Below, piece after piece: positions 34,614-42,906 of a stretch of 64,000 nucleotides of DNA; position 1 is the stretch's first letter, and the number at the start of each line of letters is the position of its first letter. The notes under the pieces are model-generated. The model made no database searches and had not been told where the DNA came from. It saw only the letters and a list, made by a program, of their open reading frames with translations. Source of the stretch: JAUUZQ01 sp964538375 (GTDB lineage: Bacteria; Bacteroidota; Bacteroidia; Bacteroidales; GCA-2748055); the NCBI GenBank assembly GCA_964538375.1, contig CAZIFQ010000006.1, positions 1-64,000 of the forward strand, in the 5' to 3' direction. The translations under genes and the position numbers were made by a program.

Positions 34614-36719
34614 TTATATCAATGATTTCCCTGCTACTTTCTCCAAAATTTCTTTTGAAATATTCGGTGTAACCTTTTCAAAATGGCTAAACTCCATAGT
34701 TGAACTTGCTCTACCGGAAGAGAGTGTTCTTAATACTGTTATATATCCAAATTGCTCCGCAAGCGGAACTTTGGCTTTGATTACCCTTACTCCTGCTTTC
34801 GAATCCATTCCTTCAACCTGTCCACGACGTTTATTCAAGTCTGAAATAACATCACCCATATATTCTTCAGGTGTAAGCACCTCTACAGCCATGATCGGCT
34901 CCATCAGCACAGGACTTGCTTTCTTCCCCGCATTTCTAAATGCTTTCCTGGCGCAAATTTCGAATGATAACTGGTCTGAATCAACATTATGATATGACCC
35001 GTCTACAAGGCGAACTTTCAGATTGTCAACTGCAAATCCAGCCAATGGACCATTTAACATTGCATTTTTAAACCCTTTCTCTACAGATGGAATAAATTCT
35101 TTTGGAACATTTCCACCTTTAATCTCGTTTACAAACTGCAGTCCTTTAATGCCATCGTCATTTGGACTAACGTAAACTTCAATATCTGCAAATTTTCCTC
35201 TACCACCAGTCTGCTTCTTAAAGGTCTCCCTATGATGCACTTCTTTGGTGATGGCTTCTTTATAGTTAACCTGTGGTGATCCAACGCTACATTCTACCTT
35301 AAACTCCCTCTTCAATCTATCGAGTAAAATCTCCAGGTGCAGTTCTCCCATTCCACTGATAATTGTCTGGGCTGTCTCTATATCAGTCTTTACCCGGAAA
35401 GTAGGATCTTCTTCAGCGAGCTTACCAAGGGCAACACCCAACTTATCAATATCTGATTGTGTCTTTGGCTCAATGGCTATACCAATTACCGGTTCCGGAA
35501 AATCAATAGTTTCAAGAATCAAAGGATTCTTGATATCTGTAATGGTATCTCCCGTACGTAAATTCTTCAGTCCAACAACAGCACAAATATCTCCGGCGTC
35601 AATAACGCTTTTTGGATTTTGCTTGTTGGCATGCATCTGATAAATCCTGGTGATCCTTTCTTTCTTCGCTGTACGGTTGTTAAGAATTGTAGTTCCCTCA
35701 TTCAGCTGACCTGAGTATAGTCTCAGATATGCTAATCTACCAACGAATGGATCAGTGGCAATTTTAAATACAAGGCCAGCTAAAGGATCTGAATTGACAG
35801 GATGTCTTTCTTCCTCTTTTTCAGTATAAGGATTTATTCCTGATACTGATCCAACATCCACAGGACTTGGCATCAATGCGCAAATACCATCGAGCAAACG
35901 TTGAATGCCTTTATTTTTAAAGGCAGACCCACAGAATACAGGAACAATCTGCATTTTGATTGTAGCATTCCTTGCATGAGCCATAAATTCTTCAACAGTA
36001 ATCGAATCGCGATCTTCAAGGAAACGATCAAGGAGGTCATCATCAGAAACACAAACGGCTTCAACCAATTTCTCTCTCCACTCCTCAACCTCTTCGATCA
36101 TGTCTTCCGGGATCGGACAGTACTCATACTTCATTCCCATGGTCTCGTCCTCTTTCCAGACAATTGCTTTCCTTTCAATAAGGTCAACAATTCCTGTAAA
36201 GTTTTCTTCAGAACCAATAGGTATTTGCAGAGGTACTGGGTTAGAACCCAACTTATCTTTGATCTCGTTTACTACACCAAAAAAATCCGCGCCAACCCTA
36301 TCCATCTTATTGACGAAGGCCATACGCGGAACTTTGTATTTGTTAGCTTGTCTCCAAACCGTTTCAGATTGTGGCTCGACTCCTCCTACAGCACAAAATA
36401 CTGCTACAGCACCGTCGAGTACTCTTAGTGATCTTTCTACTTCAACTGTAAAATCAACGTGGCCCGGAGTGTCAATAATATTGACTTTATGCTCCTGGTT
36501 GTTGTAATTCCAGAAAGTGGTGGTTGCTGCTGATGTAATGGTGATACCTCGCTCCTGCTCCTGTACCATCCAATCCATTGTGGCGGCTCCGTCATGGACC
36601 TCACCGATGCGATGGGTGATACCAGTATAGAACAGAATGCGTTCTGTAGCGGTCGTTTTCCCGGCATCGATGTGAGCCATGATTCCAATATTTCTAGTAT
36701 ATTGTAATCCTTCGTTCAC
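34614..36719 (-). CDS. fusA: Elongation factor G
   Basis: 701-aa GTPase that drives ribosomal translocation. The G domain has MAHIDAGKTTATERIL (P-loop), RGITITSAAT (switch I), DTPGHVDFTVEVE with the catalytic His, and NKMDRVGADF. Domains II to V follow with the usual GSYHNVDSDQLSFE, VEVLTPEEYMGDVISDL and GRASSTMEF motifs. The start is GTG; an in-frame stop lies three codons upstream, so no longer form is possible. Contrast with the second EF-G-like gene at 37988, which lacks the catalytic His. Confidence 0.97.
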   Translation of the reverse strand: MNEGLQYTRNIGIMAHIDAGKTTATERILFYTGITHRIGEVHDGAATMDWMVQEQERGITITSAATTTFWNYNNQEHKVNIIDTPGHVDFTVEVERSLRVLDGAVAVFCAVGGVEPQSETVWRQANKYKVPRMAFVNKMDRVGADFFGVVNEIKDKLGSNPVPLQIPIGSEENFTGIVDLIERKAIVWKEDETMGMKYEYCPIPEDMIEEVEEWREKLVEAVCVSDDDLLDRFLEDRDSITVEEFMAHARNATIKMQIVPVFCGSAFKNKGIQRLLDGICALMPSPVDVGSVSGINPYTEKEEERHPVNSDPLAGLVFKIATDPFVGRLAYLRLYSGQLNEGTTILNNRTAKKERITRIYQMHANKQNPKSVIDAGDICAVVGLKNLRTGDTITDIKNPLILETIDFPEPVIGIAIEPKTQSDIDKLGVALGKLAEEDPTFRVKTDIETAQTIISGMGELHLEILLDRLKREFKVECSVGSPQVNYKEAITKEVHHRETFKKQTGGRGKFADIEVYVSPNDDGIKGLQFVNEIKGGNVPKEFIPSVEKGFKNAMLNGPLAGFAVDNLKVRLVDGSYHNVDSDQLSFEICARKAFRNAGKKASPVLMEPIMAVEVLTPEEYMGDVISDLNKRRGQVEGMDSKAGVRVIKAKVPLAEQFGYITVLRTLSSGRASSTMEFSHFEKVTPNISKEILEKVAGKSLI

Positions 36720-36758
36720 ACTTACCTAATTAATTTCTTAAACCTTATCTCTTATAAA

Positions 36759-37235
36759 TTAGAACCTAAAATGAGCAAAAGCCTTATTGGATTCTGCCAT
36801 TCTGTGCATATCTTCTTTTTTCTTATACGCTCCACCTTCGTTGTTATATGCTGCGATGGTTTCTGCTGCCAGTTTCTCTCCCATTGATTTACCCGGACGT
36901 TTTCTTCCGAACATAATCATGTTCTTCATGGCAATTGCCTGTTTGCGTTCAGGCCTTACTTCCATTGGAACCTGGAAAGTTGCTCCCCCAACTCTTCTAC
37001 TCTTTACCTCAACCTGGGGAGTTATATTATCGAGTGCCTCCTTGAAAATATCCAGTGCAGGCTTCTCTTCTTTTTTCATTTTCTCCTCAATGATGTCCAT
37101 GGCTTCGTAAAAGATATCATAAGAGATACTTTTCTTTCCTGACAACATCATATTGTTTACAAACCGCGTTACAAATGGATCCTTAAATTTAGGATCCGGT
37201 AAAATAATTCGCTTCTTTGGTTTCGTCTTTCTCAT
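36759..37235 (-). CDS. rpsG: Ribosomal protein S7
   Basis: 158 aa, nucleates 30S head assembly. FKDPFVTRFVNNMMLSGKK, RRVGGATFQVPMEVRPERK and HRMAESNKAFAHFRF at the C-terminus are characteristic. Confidence 0.98.
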   Translation of the reverse strand: MRKTKPKKRIILPDPKFKDPFVTRFVNNMMLSGKKSISYDIFYEAMDIIEEKMKKEEKPALDIFKEALDNITPQVEVKSRRVGGATFQVPMEVRPERKQAIAMKNMIMFGRKRPGKSMGEKLAAETIAAYNNEGGAYKKKEDMHRMAESNKAFAHFRF

Positions 37236-37256
37236 TATCTATAAAATATAAATAGA

Positions 37257-37631
37257 TTATTTCTTTGGCCTTTTAGTCCCGTATTTCGAACGGCGTTGTG
37301 TGCGACCCTCAACACCGGAAGTATCAAGAGCACCACGAATTAAGTGATAACGTACACCTGGTAAATCTTTCACTCTACCACCACGAATAAGAACTATAGA
37401 GTGTTCCTGCAGGTTGTGTCCTTCTCCCGGAATGTATGCGTTCACTTCTTTCTGGTTTGTCAACCTTACCCTGGCTACTTTTCTCATAGCTGAATTAGGT
37501 TTCTTAGGGGTAGTAGTATACACCCTAACGCAAACACCACGTCTTTGTGGACTTGAATCAAGAGCAGGGGCTTTACTTTTTTCCACTAACTCTTTTCTTC
37601 CTTTACGTACTAATTGCTGAATTGTAGGCAT
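37257..37631 (-). CDS. rpsL: Ribosomal protein S12
   Basis: 124 aa, decoding-centre protein. TTTPKKPNSAMRKVARVRL and RGGRVKDLPGVRYHLIRG carry the lysines where streptomycin-resistance changes occur elsewhere; both are wild type. It is the first gene of the superoperon, with a strong promoter match about 50 bp upstream. Confidence 0.98.
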   Translation of the reverse strand: MPTIQQLVRKGRKELVEKSKAPALDSSPQRRGVCVRVYTTTPKKPNSAMRKVARVRLTNQKEVNAYIPGEGHNLQEHSIVLIRGGRVKDLPGVRYHLIRGALDTSGVEGRTQRRSKYGTKRPKK

Positions 37632-37683
37632 TTATGCTTAATTCTTTAAATTATATTATCTATTTCTAAGTAATTTCGGGTTG

Positions 37684-37713
37684 CAAAGGTATTATTTATT
37701 TTGAAAAAACAAG
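37684..37713 (-). promoter_or_regulatory. Promoter of the str-S10-spc-alpha superoperon
   Basis: On the minus strand: CTTG, an 18-bp spacer and TACCTTTG followed by CA, an almost exact Bacteroidota housekeeping promoter. It leaves a leader of about 45 nt to rpsL. Apart from this and the divergent EF-G-like promoter, I see nothing else in the 356-bp gap between the two genes. Confidence 0.75.
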
Positions 37714-37892
37714 AATATTTTTGTTTAATGTTTACCTTGCTTTTCAATTGCTTATTGCATCAAGAATGACAAGCCAATCCGGAGCAACTAATTGCACAAT
37801 TTAATTCGCTTTTCGACCACTATATATACAGGCACTTCATTTTGAAGCGCATTTTCTTATTCCAGTATTAGGAATCGTGTCTGAAAACATGC

Positions 37893-37923
37893 GTTGGTTT
37901 AAATCAAATTTTTATTATTTTTG
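37893..37923 (+). promoter_or_regulatory. Promoter of EF-G-like gene
   Basis: GTTG at 37893-37896, a 19-bp spacer and TATTTTTG at 37916-37923. It lies inside the upstream in-frame extension of the EF-G-like gene, which therefore cannot be translated from this transcript. This supports the ATG at 37988. Confidence 0.7.
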
Positions 37924-37987
37924 CCTTTCCAAAATCAAGTTTACAACAACGAAATATTATTTAAAACCAACATCTTATATTATACTA

Positions 37988-40144
37988 ATGAAAAATTATC
38001 AAACCGATCAAATTAAGAGCATTGTACTTCTGGGAAACTCAGGGTCTGGAAAAACCACCCTTGCAGAATCAATGCTATTTGAAGGCGGAGTCATCGATAG
38101 AAGGGGAGATGTGGACAGTAAGAATACTGTTTCCGATTATAACCTGATTGAGCATGAAAATCAATCTTCAATGTATTCAAGTGTTCTCTATACTGAATAT
38201 AATGACAAAAAGGTTAACATACTGGATACTCCGGGTGCTGATGATTTTGTTGGAGGCACTGTTTCAAGTCTACACGTTGCTGATACAGGACTTATGCTTA
38301 TTAACGCACAAAACGGAGTTGAAGTAGGAACTGAGATTCACAGTCGTTGGTTAAATAAATTCAATAAGCCATGTGTTATCGCCATCAATCATATTGATCA
38401 TGACAAGGCAAATTTTGAAAAAACGCTTGAAACTATCAAAGAAAGTTTTGGAAATGCTGCTACCCTAACCCAATTTCCTATTAATGCAGGACCGGGATTC
38501 AACTCAATTGTAGATCTGATCCTGATGAAACTTCTTAAGTATTCTGCAGATGGTGGTAAACCTGAAGTATTGGATATTCCTGCAGACCAAATGGAACAGG
38601 CAGAAGAGTTGAGAAATGAATTGATTGAAAAGGCAGCAGAAAATGATGAGTCATTAATGGAGCTGTTTTTTGAGAATGATACACTCTCAGAGGATGAAAT
38701 GAGATCCGGAATTACTGTAGGATTACTTGAAAGAGGAATCTTTCCAATCTTTTGTGTTTCAGCAAAGAAAAATATGGGTGTTGGAAGATTGTTACAATTC
38801 ATTACCAATGTTGTTCCTTCTGCTAATTTGCTTCCTGCCGTAAAAACTACTGATGACAAAGAAATTGCCGCAGACGAAAAAGGAAGTACTTCAATTTTTG
38901 TATTCAAAACATCGGTTGAGTCACATATTGGTGAAGTAAATTACTTTAAAGTCATGTCTGGAGAAGTTACAGAAGGCATGGACCTGACAAATATTACTAC
39001 TCAAAATAAAGAGAGATTGTCACAGCTTTTCGCAACCTACGGAAACAAAAGAACAAAAGTTACCAAACTTGCCGCCGGTGATATTGGTTGTACCGTAAAA
39101 ATGAAAAATACCAGTACCAATGATACACTATGTGGACCCGGTGCTGATTATAAATTTTCAAACATTCCTTTCCCTGAGCCAAAATTCAGAACAGCTATTA
39201 AGCCAATCAATGAAGGTGATGAAGAGAAATTAGGAGAGGCACTAAGCAGACTTCATGGCGAAGATCCAACTGTTATTGTTGAGTATAGTAAAGAATTAAA
39301 GCAGATTCTCCTGCATGGTCAGGGCGAGCATCATCTGAATATTGTGAAGTGGCACCTTGACAATGAGTTCAATGTTGAAACAACTTATGTTGCCCCGAAA
39401 ATACCTTACCGTGAAACCATTACAAAAGTGTCGCAGGCAGACTACAGGCACAAGAAGCAATCAGGTGGATCTGGTCAGTTTGGTGAAGTTTACCTGGTTA
39501 TTGAGCCACACGTAGAAGGTGCAGATGACACAAAAATGTTTAAGATTAACGGCAGGGATATGAAGATGTCTATCCGTGGCCATGAAGAACATGAGCTGCC
39601 ATGGGGTGGCAAACTGATCTTTAATAATTGTATCGTTGGTGGATCCATTGATGCACGTTTCCTTCCAGCGATAATGAAAGGGCTTATGGAAAAGATGGAA
39701 GAAGGACCACTTACCGGTTCATACGCCAGGGACATCAGGGTATATGTATATGATGGAAAGATGCACCCCGTTGACTCAAATGAAATTTCTTTTAAGCTAG
39801 CCGGCAGAAATGCATTCAGCATGGCATTTAAAAATGCAGGACCAAAAATTATGGAGCCAGTATACGATGTAGAGGTGCTGGTACCTTCCGACAGGATGGG
39901 TGATGTGATCAGTGACCTACAGGGTCGTCGCGCCATCGTACAAGGAATGTCAAGTGAAAAGGGATTTGAAAAGATCGCTGCAAAAGTTCCTCTTGCAGAA
40001 ATGAACAAGTATTCAACTGCATTGAGCTCTATCACTAACGGCCGTGCCATATACTCCATGTCTTTCGATGAGTATGCTCCAGTACCAGGCGATCTCCAGG
40101 GTGAGCTGCTGAAAGCTTACGAAGCTGAACAAGAAGAAGAGTAG
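37988..40144 (+). CDS. EF-G-like translational GTPase paralogue
   Basis: 718-aa relative of elongation factor G, second copy in the window. The P-loop is GNSGSGKTT (16-24). The G3 motif reads DTPGADDF (80-87), so the catalytic His of EF-G is replaced by Ala84. The G4 motif is NHID rather than NKxD. Domain II and domains IV-V are present (KKQSGGSGQFGEVYLVIEP, RMGDVISDLQGRRA, NGRAIYSMSFDEYAP). EF-G2/FusA2-type proteins with non-His residues are known, and their roles differ from canonical translocation. I chose the ATG at 37988 because the promoter lies just upstream of it. Followed by four heptamer repeats and a terminator. Confidence 0.92.
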   Translation: MKNYQTDQIKSIVLLGNSGSGKTTLAESMLFEGGVIDRRGDVDSKNTVSDYNLIEHENQSSMYSSVLYTEYNDKKVNILDTPGADDFVGGTVSSLHVADTGLMLINAQNGVEVGTEIHSRWLNKFNKPCVIAINHIDHDKANFEKTLETIKESFGNAATLTQFPINAGPGFNSIVDLILMKLLKYSADGGKPEVLDIPADQMEQAEELRNELIEKAAENDESLMELFFENDTLSEDEMRSGITVGLLERGIFPIFCVSAKKNMGVGRLLQFITNVVPSANLLPAVKTTDDKEIAADEKGSTSIFVFKTSVESHIGEVNYFKVMSGEVTEGMDLTNITTQNKERLSQLFATYGNKRTKVTKLAAGDIGCTVKMKNTSTNDTLCGPGADYKFSNIPFPEPKFRTAIKPINEGDEEKLGEALSRLHGEDPTVIVEYSKELKQILLHGQGEHHLNIVKWHLDNEFNVETTYVAPKIPYRETITKVSQADYRHKKQSGGSGQFGEVYLVIEPHVEGADDTKMFKINGRDMKMSIRGHEEHELPWGGKLIFNNCIVGGSIDARFLPAIMKGLMEKMEEGPLTGSYARDIRVYVYDGKMHPVDSNEISFKLAGRNAFSMAFKNAGPKIMEPVYDVEVLVPSDRMGDVISDLQGRRAIVQGMSSEKGFEKIAAKVPLAEMNKYSTALSSITNGRAIYSMSFDEYAPVPGDLQGELLKAYEAEQEEE

Positions 40145-40150
40145 ATGAAC

Positions 40151-40178
40151 GTTGAGCGTTGAGCGTTGAGCGTTGAGC
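40151..40178. repeat. Heptamer GTTGAGC x4
   Basis: Four perfect tandem copies of GTTGAGC start 6 bp after the stop codon of the EF-G-like gene. Placement matches the other post-stop arrays. Confidence 0.95.
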
Positions 40179-40187
40179 AAAAAAATT

Positions 40188-40220
40188 AAACCGCAGAGAG
40201 AAATCGATGCGGTTTTTTTA
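40188..40220 (+). terminator. Intrinsic terminator after EF-G-like gene
   Basis: AAACCGCA, 12-base loop, TGCGGTTT, then a T-run. A-rich sequence on the other side could also serve the convergent thioredoxin-like gene ending at 40225. Confidence 0.85.
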
Positions 40221-40224
40221 TGGA

Positions 40225-40791
40225 TTATTTGGTTTTTATCAATTCAGATATGGTTTTCTCCAGGGCCTCCCCTCTCAGGTTCATGCCAATAATAACCCCA
40301 TTTTGATCCAGGAGAAAACTCGAAGGAATGGCCTGAACACCATAATTAATGGCAGCTTGCGTTCTGGCTCCCAGCATATCACATACCTGGACTGGCCAAG
40401 ATAGTTGGTCATCTTCAATGGCTTTTATCCATGCCTCTTTTGACCTGTCTAAGGATACACTGAAAACGGCAAAGCCCTTCCCATTGACGAATTCTGTATC
40501 TAAATATTTTTTATAAAGCTTCACCAGCCCTGGGTTTTCTTTCCTGCATGGTGGACACCATGAAGCCCAGAAATCAACTAACACCAATTTTCCTTGTAAC
40601 TCAGACAGTAAAATATTATTGCCATCAACATCAGGGAGTTTAATCTCCGGTGCTCTTAATCCATATATATATCCAATAGGTATTTTCTCGATTTCAGGAG
40701 GAATCTGGTAGGGTGATTCAGTATCAGTTAAGTTATTGTTGCATGATACGAGAAGGATCAGGGCTACAAATAAAGTGATGTAGTGTTTCAT
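40225..40791 (-). CDS. Thioredoxin-like (TlpA/ResA) lipoprotein
   Basis: 188 aa with a lipobox (LLVSC, lipidated Cys17), so anchored in a membrane facing the periplasm. The AhpC/TSA-thioredoxin fold contains the redox motif W78-C79-P-P-C82 and the cis-proline segment QAIPSSFLLD. It probably reduces disulfides in exported proteins or c-type cytochromes, a role known for the family but not shown here. No cytochrome maturation genes are adjacent. Confidence 0.93.
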   Translation of the reverse strand: MKHYITLFVALILLVSCNNNLTDTESPYQIPPEIEKIPIGYIYGLRAPEIKLPDVDGNNILLSELQGKLVLVDFWASWCPPCRKENPGLVKLYKKYLDTEFVNGKGFAVFSVSLDRSKEAWIKAIEDDQLSWPVQVCDMLGARTQAAINYGVQAIPSSFLLDQNGVIIGMNLRGEALEKTISELIKTK

Positions 40792-40802
40792 AGTTATTGG
40801 AT

Positions 40803-40890
40803 CAATGGGTTAATGGGTTAATAAGTCAATGAGTTAATGGGTTGATGGGTTAATGGGTTAATGAGTTAATGGGTTAATGAGTCAATGGGG
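40803..40890. repeat. Tandem octamer array (11 units)
   Basis: Eleven consecutive 8-bp units, mostly TAATGGGT or TAATGAGT. It begins 11 bp before the thioredoxin-like gene start on one side and ends 3 bp after the murA stop on the other. Same unit type and unit number as the array at 57-144. Confidence 0.92.
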
Positions 40891-40893
40891 TTA

Positions 40894-42198
40894 TTAAACT
40901 CTTTTAATGGAGGCTCCAAGTGCGTTCAATCTTTCATCTATCCTTTCATAACCACGATCGATTTGATCTATATTATGAATCTCGCTTGTTCCTTCAGCGC
41001 TCATGGCTGCAATAAGCAATGCAACTCCGGCCCGAATATCAGGAGAACTCATCGTAGTACCTCTCAGTTTTATGGCATTATTCAATCCAATAACTGTTGC
41101 CCTGTGTGGATCACAAAGAATGATCTGCGCGCCCATATCAATAAGTTTATCTACGAAAAATAGTCGACTCTCAAACATCTTTTGGTGGATCAGAACACTG
41201 CCTTTCGCCTGGGTGGCTGTCACCAGGATTACACTCAACAAGTCTGGAGTTAGCCCAGGCCAGGGTGCATCGGCAATAGTCATGATAGCGCCATCAATGA
41301 ATGTTTCTATCTCATAATGATCCATTGGTGGTATATATAGATCGTCACCCTTCAGAGCCAGCTTAATACCTAATCTCCTGAAAGAGGCAGGAATTATTCC
41401 AAGCTCATTGTAAGCCACATCCTTAATGGTGATATCAGATTGCGTCATTGCAGCCATCCCAATAAAACTACCAATTTCAATCATGTCCGGAAGAATCCGG
41501 TGATCTGTGCCTCCAAGTTCAGCCACTCCTTCAATAGTCAGCAGGTTCGAACCAATACCATTGATCTTTGCCCCCATCCTGACCAACATTTTACAAAGTT
41601 GCTGCAGATAAGGCTCACAAGCAGCGTTATATATGGTGGTAACCCCTTTTGTCAACACGGCTGCCATAACGATATTTGCTGTACCTGTTACAGAAGCCTC
41701 ATCCAGCAACATATACTTACCTGTCAGGTTTTTGGCTTCCACCTCGTAACAGGAATGTTTTGCATCGTAATGAAAGTTTGCTCCCAGTTCCTGGAAACCG
41801 ATGAAATGTGTATCCAGCCGTCTGCGGCCAATCTTATCTCCACCCGGCTTTGGAATAAATGCTTTCCCGAATCTTGCCAACAAAGGACCGACCAACATAA
41901 CAGAACCCCTGAGCTCAGTTGATTTGGCCTGGTATTCTTCACACTTCAAAAAATCCAGATTGATATTTTCGGCCTTGAATGTATAACTGTTCTTCTCCAA
42001 CCTTTCCACCTCAACACCCAGATCTCTCAAAAGATCAATAAGTTTAAGTGCGTCCCGAATTTCCGGGACATTGGTCATGGTGATTTTTTCAGGTGTAAGA
42101 AGAACTGCACAAAGCACTTGTAATGCTTCATTTTTGGCCCCCTGGGGAATTATTTCACCGGAGAGGTGTTTTCCGCCTTCAATTACAAATTTACTCAA
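40894..42198 (-). CDS. murA: UDP-N-acetylglucosamine 1-carboxyvinyltransferase, Asp-type
   Basis: First committed enzyme of peptidoglycan synthesis: adds enolpyruvyl from PEP to UDP-GlcNAc. KNEAL near the N-terminus and the EPSP-synthase-like repeats are present, 434 aa. The active-site loop reads PGGDKIGRRRLD, with Asp121 where E. coli MurA has Cys115 (PGGCTIGARP). The Asp form is active in other species and is not alkylated by fosfomycin. It follows DUF4290 by 9 bp and is probably cotranscribed from the promoter upstream of that gene. Confidence 0.95.
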   Translation of the reverse strand: MSKFVIEGGKHLSGEIIPQGAKNEALQVLCAVLLTPEKITMTNVPEIRDALKLIDLLRDLGVEVERLEKNSYTFKAENINLDFLKCEEYQAKSTELRGSVMLVGPLLARFGKAFIPKPGGDKIGRRRLDTHFIGFQELGANFHYDAKHSCYEVEAKNLTGKYMLLDEASVTGTANIVMAAVLTKGVTTIYNAACEPYLQQLCKMLVRMGAKINGIGSNLLTIEGVAELGGTDHRILPDMIEIGSFIGMAAMTQSDITIKDVAYNELGIIPASFRRLGIKLALKGDDLYIPPMDHYEIETFIDGAIMTIADAPWPGLTPDLLSVILVTATQAKGSVLIHQKMFESRLFFVDKLIDMGAQIILCDPHRATVIGLNNAIKLRGTTMSSPDIRAGVALLIAAMSAEGTSEIHNIDQIDRGYERIDERLNALGASIKRV

Positions 42199-42207
42199 AA
42201 CAGCTTG

Positions 42208-42807
42208 CTATTTCTTTTTTCCGCCACTCTTTTTCTTCCTTACATTTTTTGCAAGGATGTCCCTGGTTTCAGAAAGTTCCAATTCGGGATCCAGTTCAAG
42301 TCTATTTTTTGATAAGGTCTTAAGATCATTCAATATCTCCACGTTGCTAACTGCTTCCCTGTTCCATGTAAGATAGGATTTTTTCATGTGATTAGCAATC
42401 ATTTTTACCAAATCACTCTTTTCTTCACCATCTTCCATCTCAACCGCTTTATCAATCATCAGTGCAATAGAGTGACCGTAATGCTTAAACCTGATACTCT
42501 TCTGGTTGTATTCCAGCTTCCTGGGCTTTGAAGCAAGCTCCTCCTTCTTTGGCAATTCATAAGGATAATCAATATCAAGTTTAAAATCTGATATAATGGC
42601 CAGGTGATCCCACAGTTTATGTTTGAAATCGTTAATGTCTCTTAAATGTGGATTCAGGTTACCCATCACTGCGATGATTGTCCTGGCTGCCTTGTTCCTC
42701 TCTTCACGATCCTCAATAGTGAGGATATGATCTACCATCTTCTGAATATTTCTTCCATACTCCGGTAAAATCAACTTCTTGCTAGTTGTATTATAATCGT
42801 ATTCCAT
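42208..42807 (-). CDS. DUF4290 family protein
   Basis: 199-aa soluble, helical, cytoplasmic-looking protein with a Lys/Gly-rich C-terminus (RKKKSGGKKK). Segments such as YGRNIQKMVDHILTI and HYGHSIALMIDKAVEM recall the DUF4290 family confined to Bacteroidota. Function unknown. Its place directly upstream of murA suggests an envelope-related link, which is inference only. A consensus promoter precedes it. Confidence 0.8.
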   Translation of the reverse strand: MEYDYNTTSKKLILPEYGRNIQKMVDHILTIEDREERNKAARTIIAVMGNLNPHLRDINDFKHKLWDHLAIISDFKLDIDYPYELPKKEELASKPRKLEYNQKSIRFKHYGHSIALMIDKAVEMEDGEEKSDLVKMIANHMKKSYLTWNREAVSNVEILNDLKTLSKNRLELDPELELSETRDILAKNVRKKKSGGKKK

Positions 42808-42825
42808 GCTTGTTATTTATATGCG

Positions 42826-42856
42826 CAAAAGTAGTTCTTTTATTGGGCTTATCAAA
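42826..42856 (-). promoter_or_regulatory. Consensus promoter of DUF4290-murA
   Basis: On the minus strand: TTTG, a 19-bp spacer and TACTTTTG, a full match to the Bacteroidota TTTG / TAnnTTTG consensus. It lies 18 bp before the DUF4290 ATG. Confidence 0.8.
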
Positions 42857-42860
42857 ATGA

Positions 42861-42896
42861 GTACTTCGAGTGCCTTGAGTACTTCGAGTGCCTTGA
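42861..42896. repeat. 18-bp direct repeat x2 (four 9-bp units)
   Basis: GTACTTCGAGTGCCTTGA is repeated exactly twice in tandem; each copy splits into two related 9-bp halves. It sits between the uvrD stop (10 bp away) and the promoter of DUF4290-murA. Confidence 0.95.
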
Positions 42897-42906
42897 GTTT
42901 GGGGAG

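Noticed and set aside
37877..37987. 37-residue N-terminal extension of the EF-G-like protein from a GTG
   Set aside because: A good promoter lies within this stretch, and the protein family starts at the later ATG.
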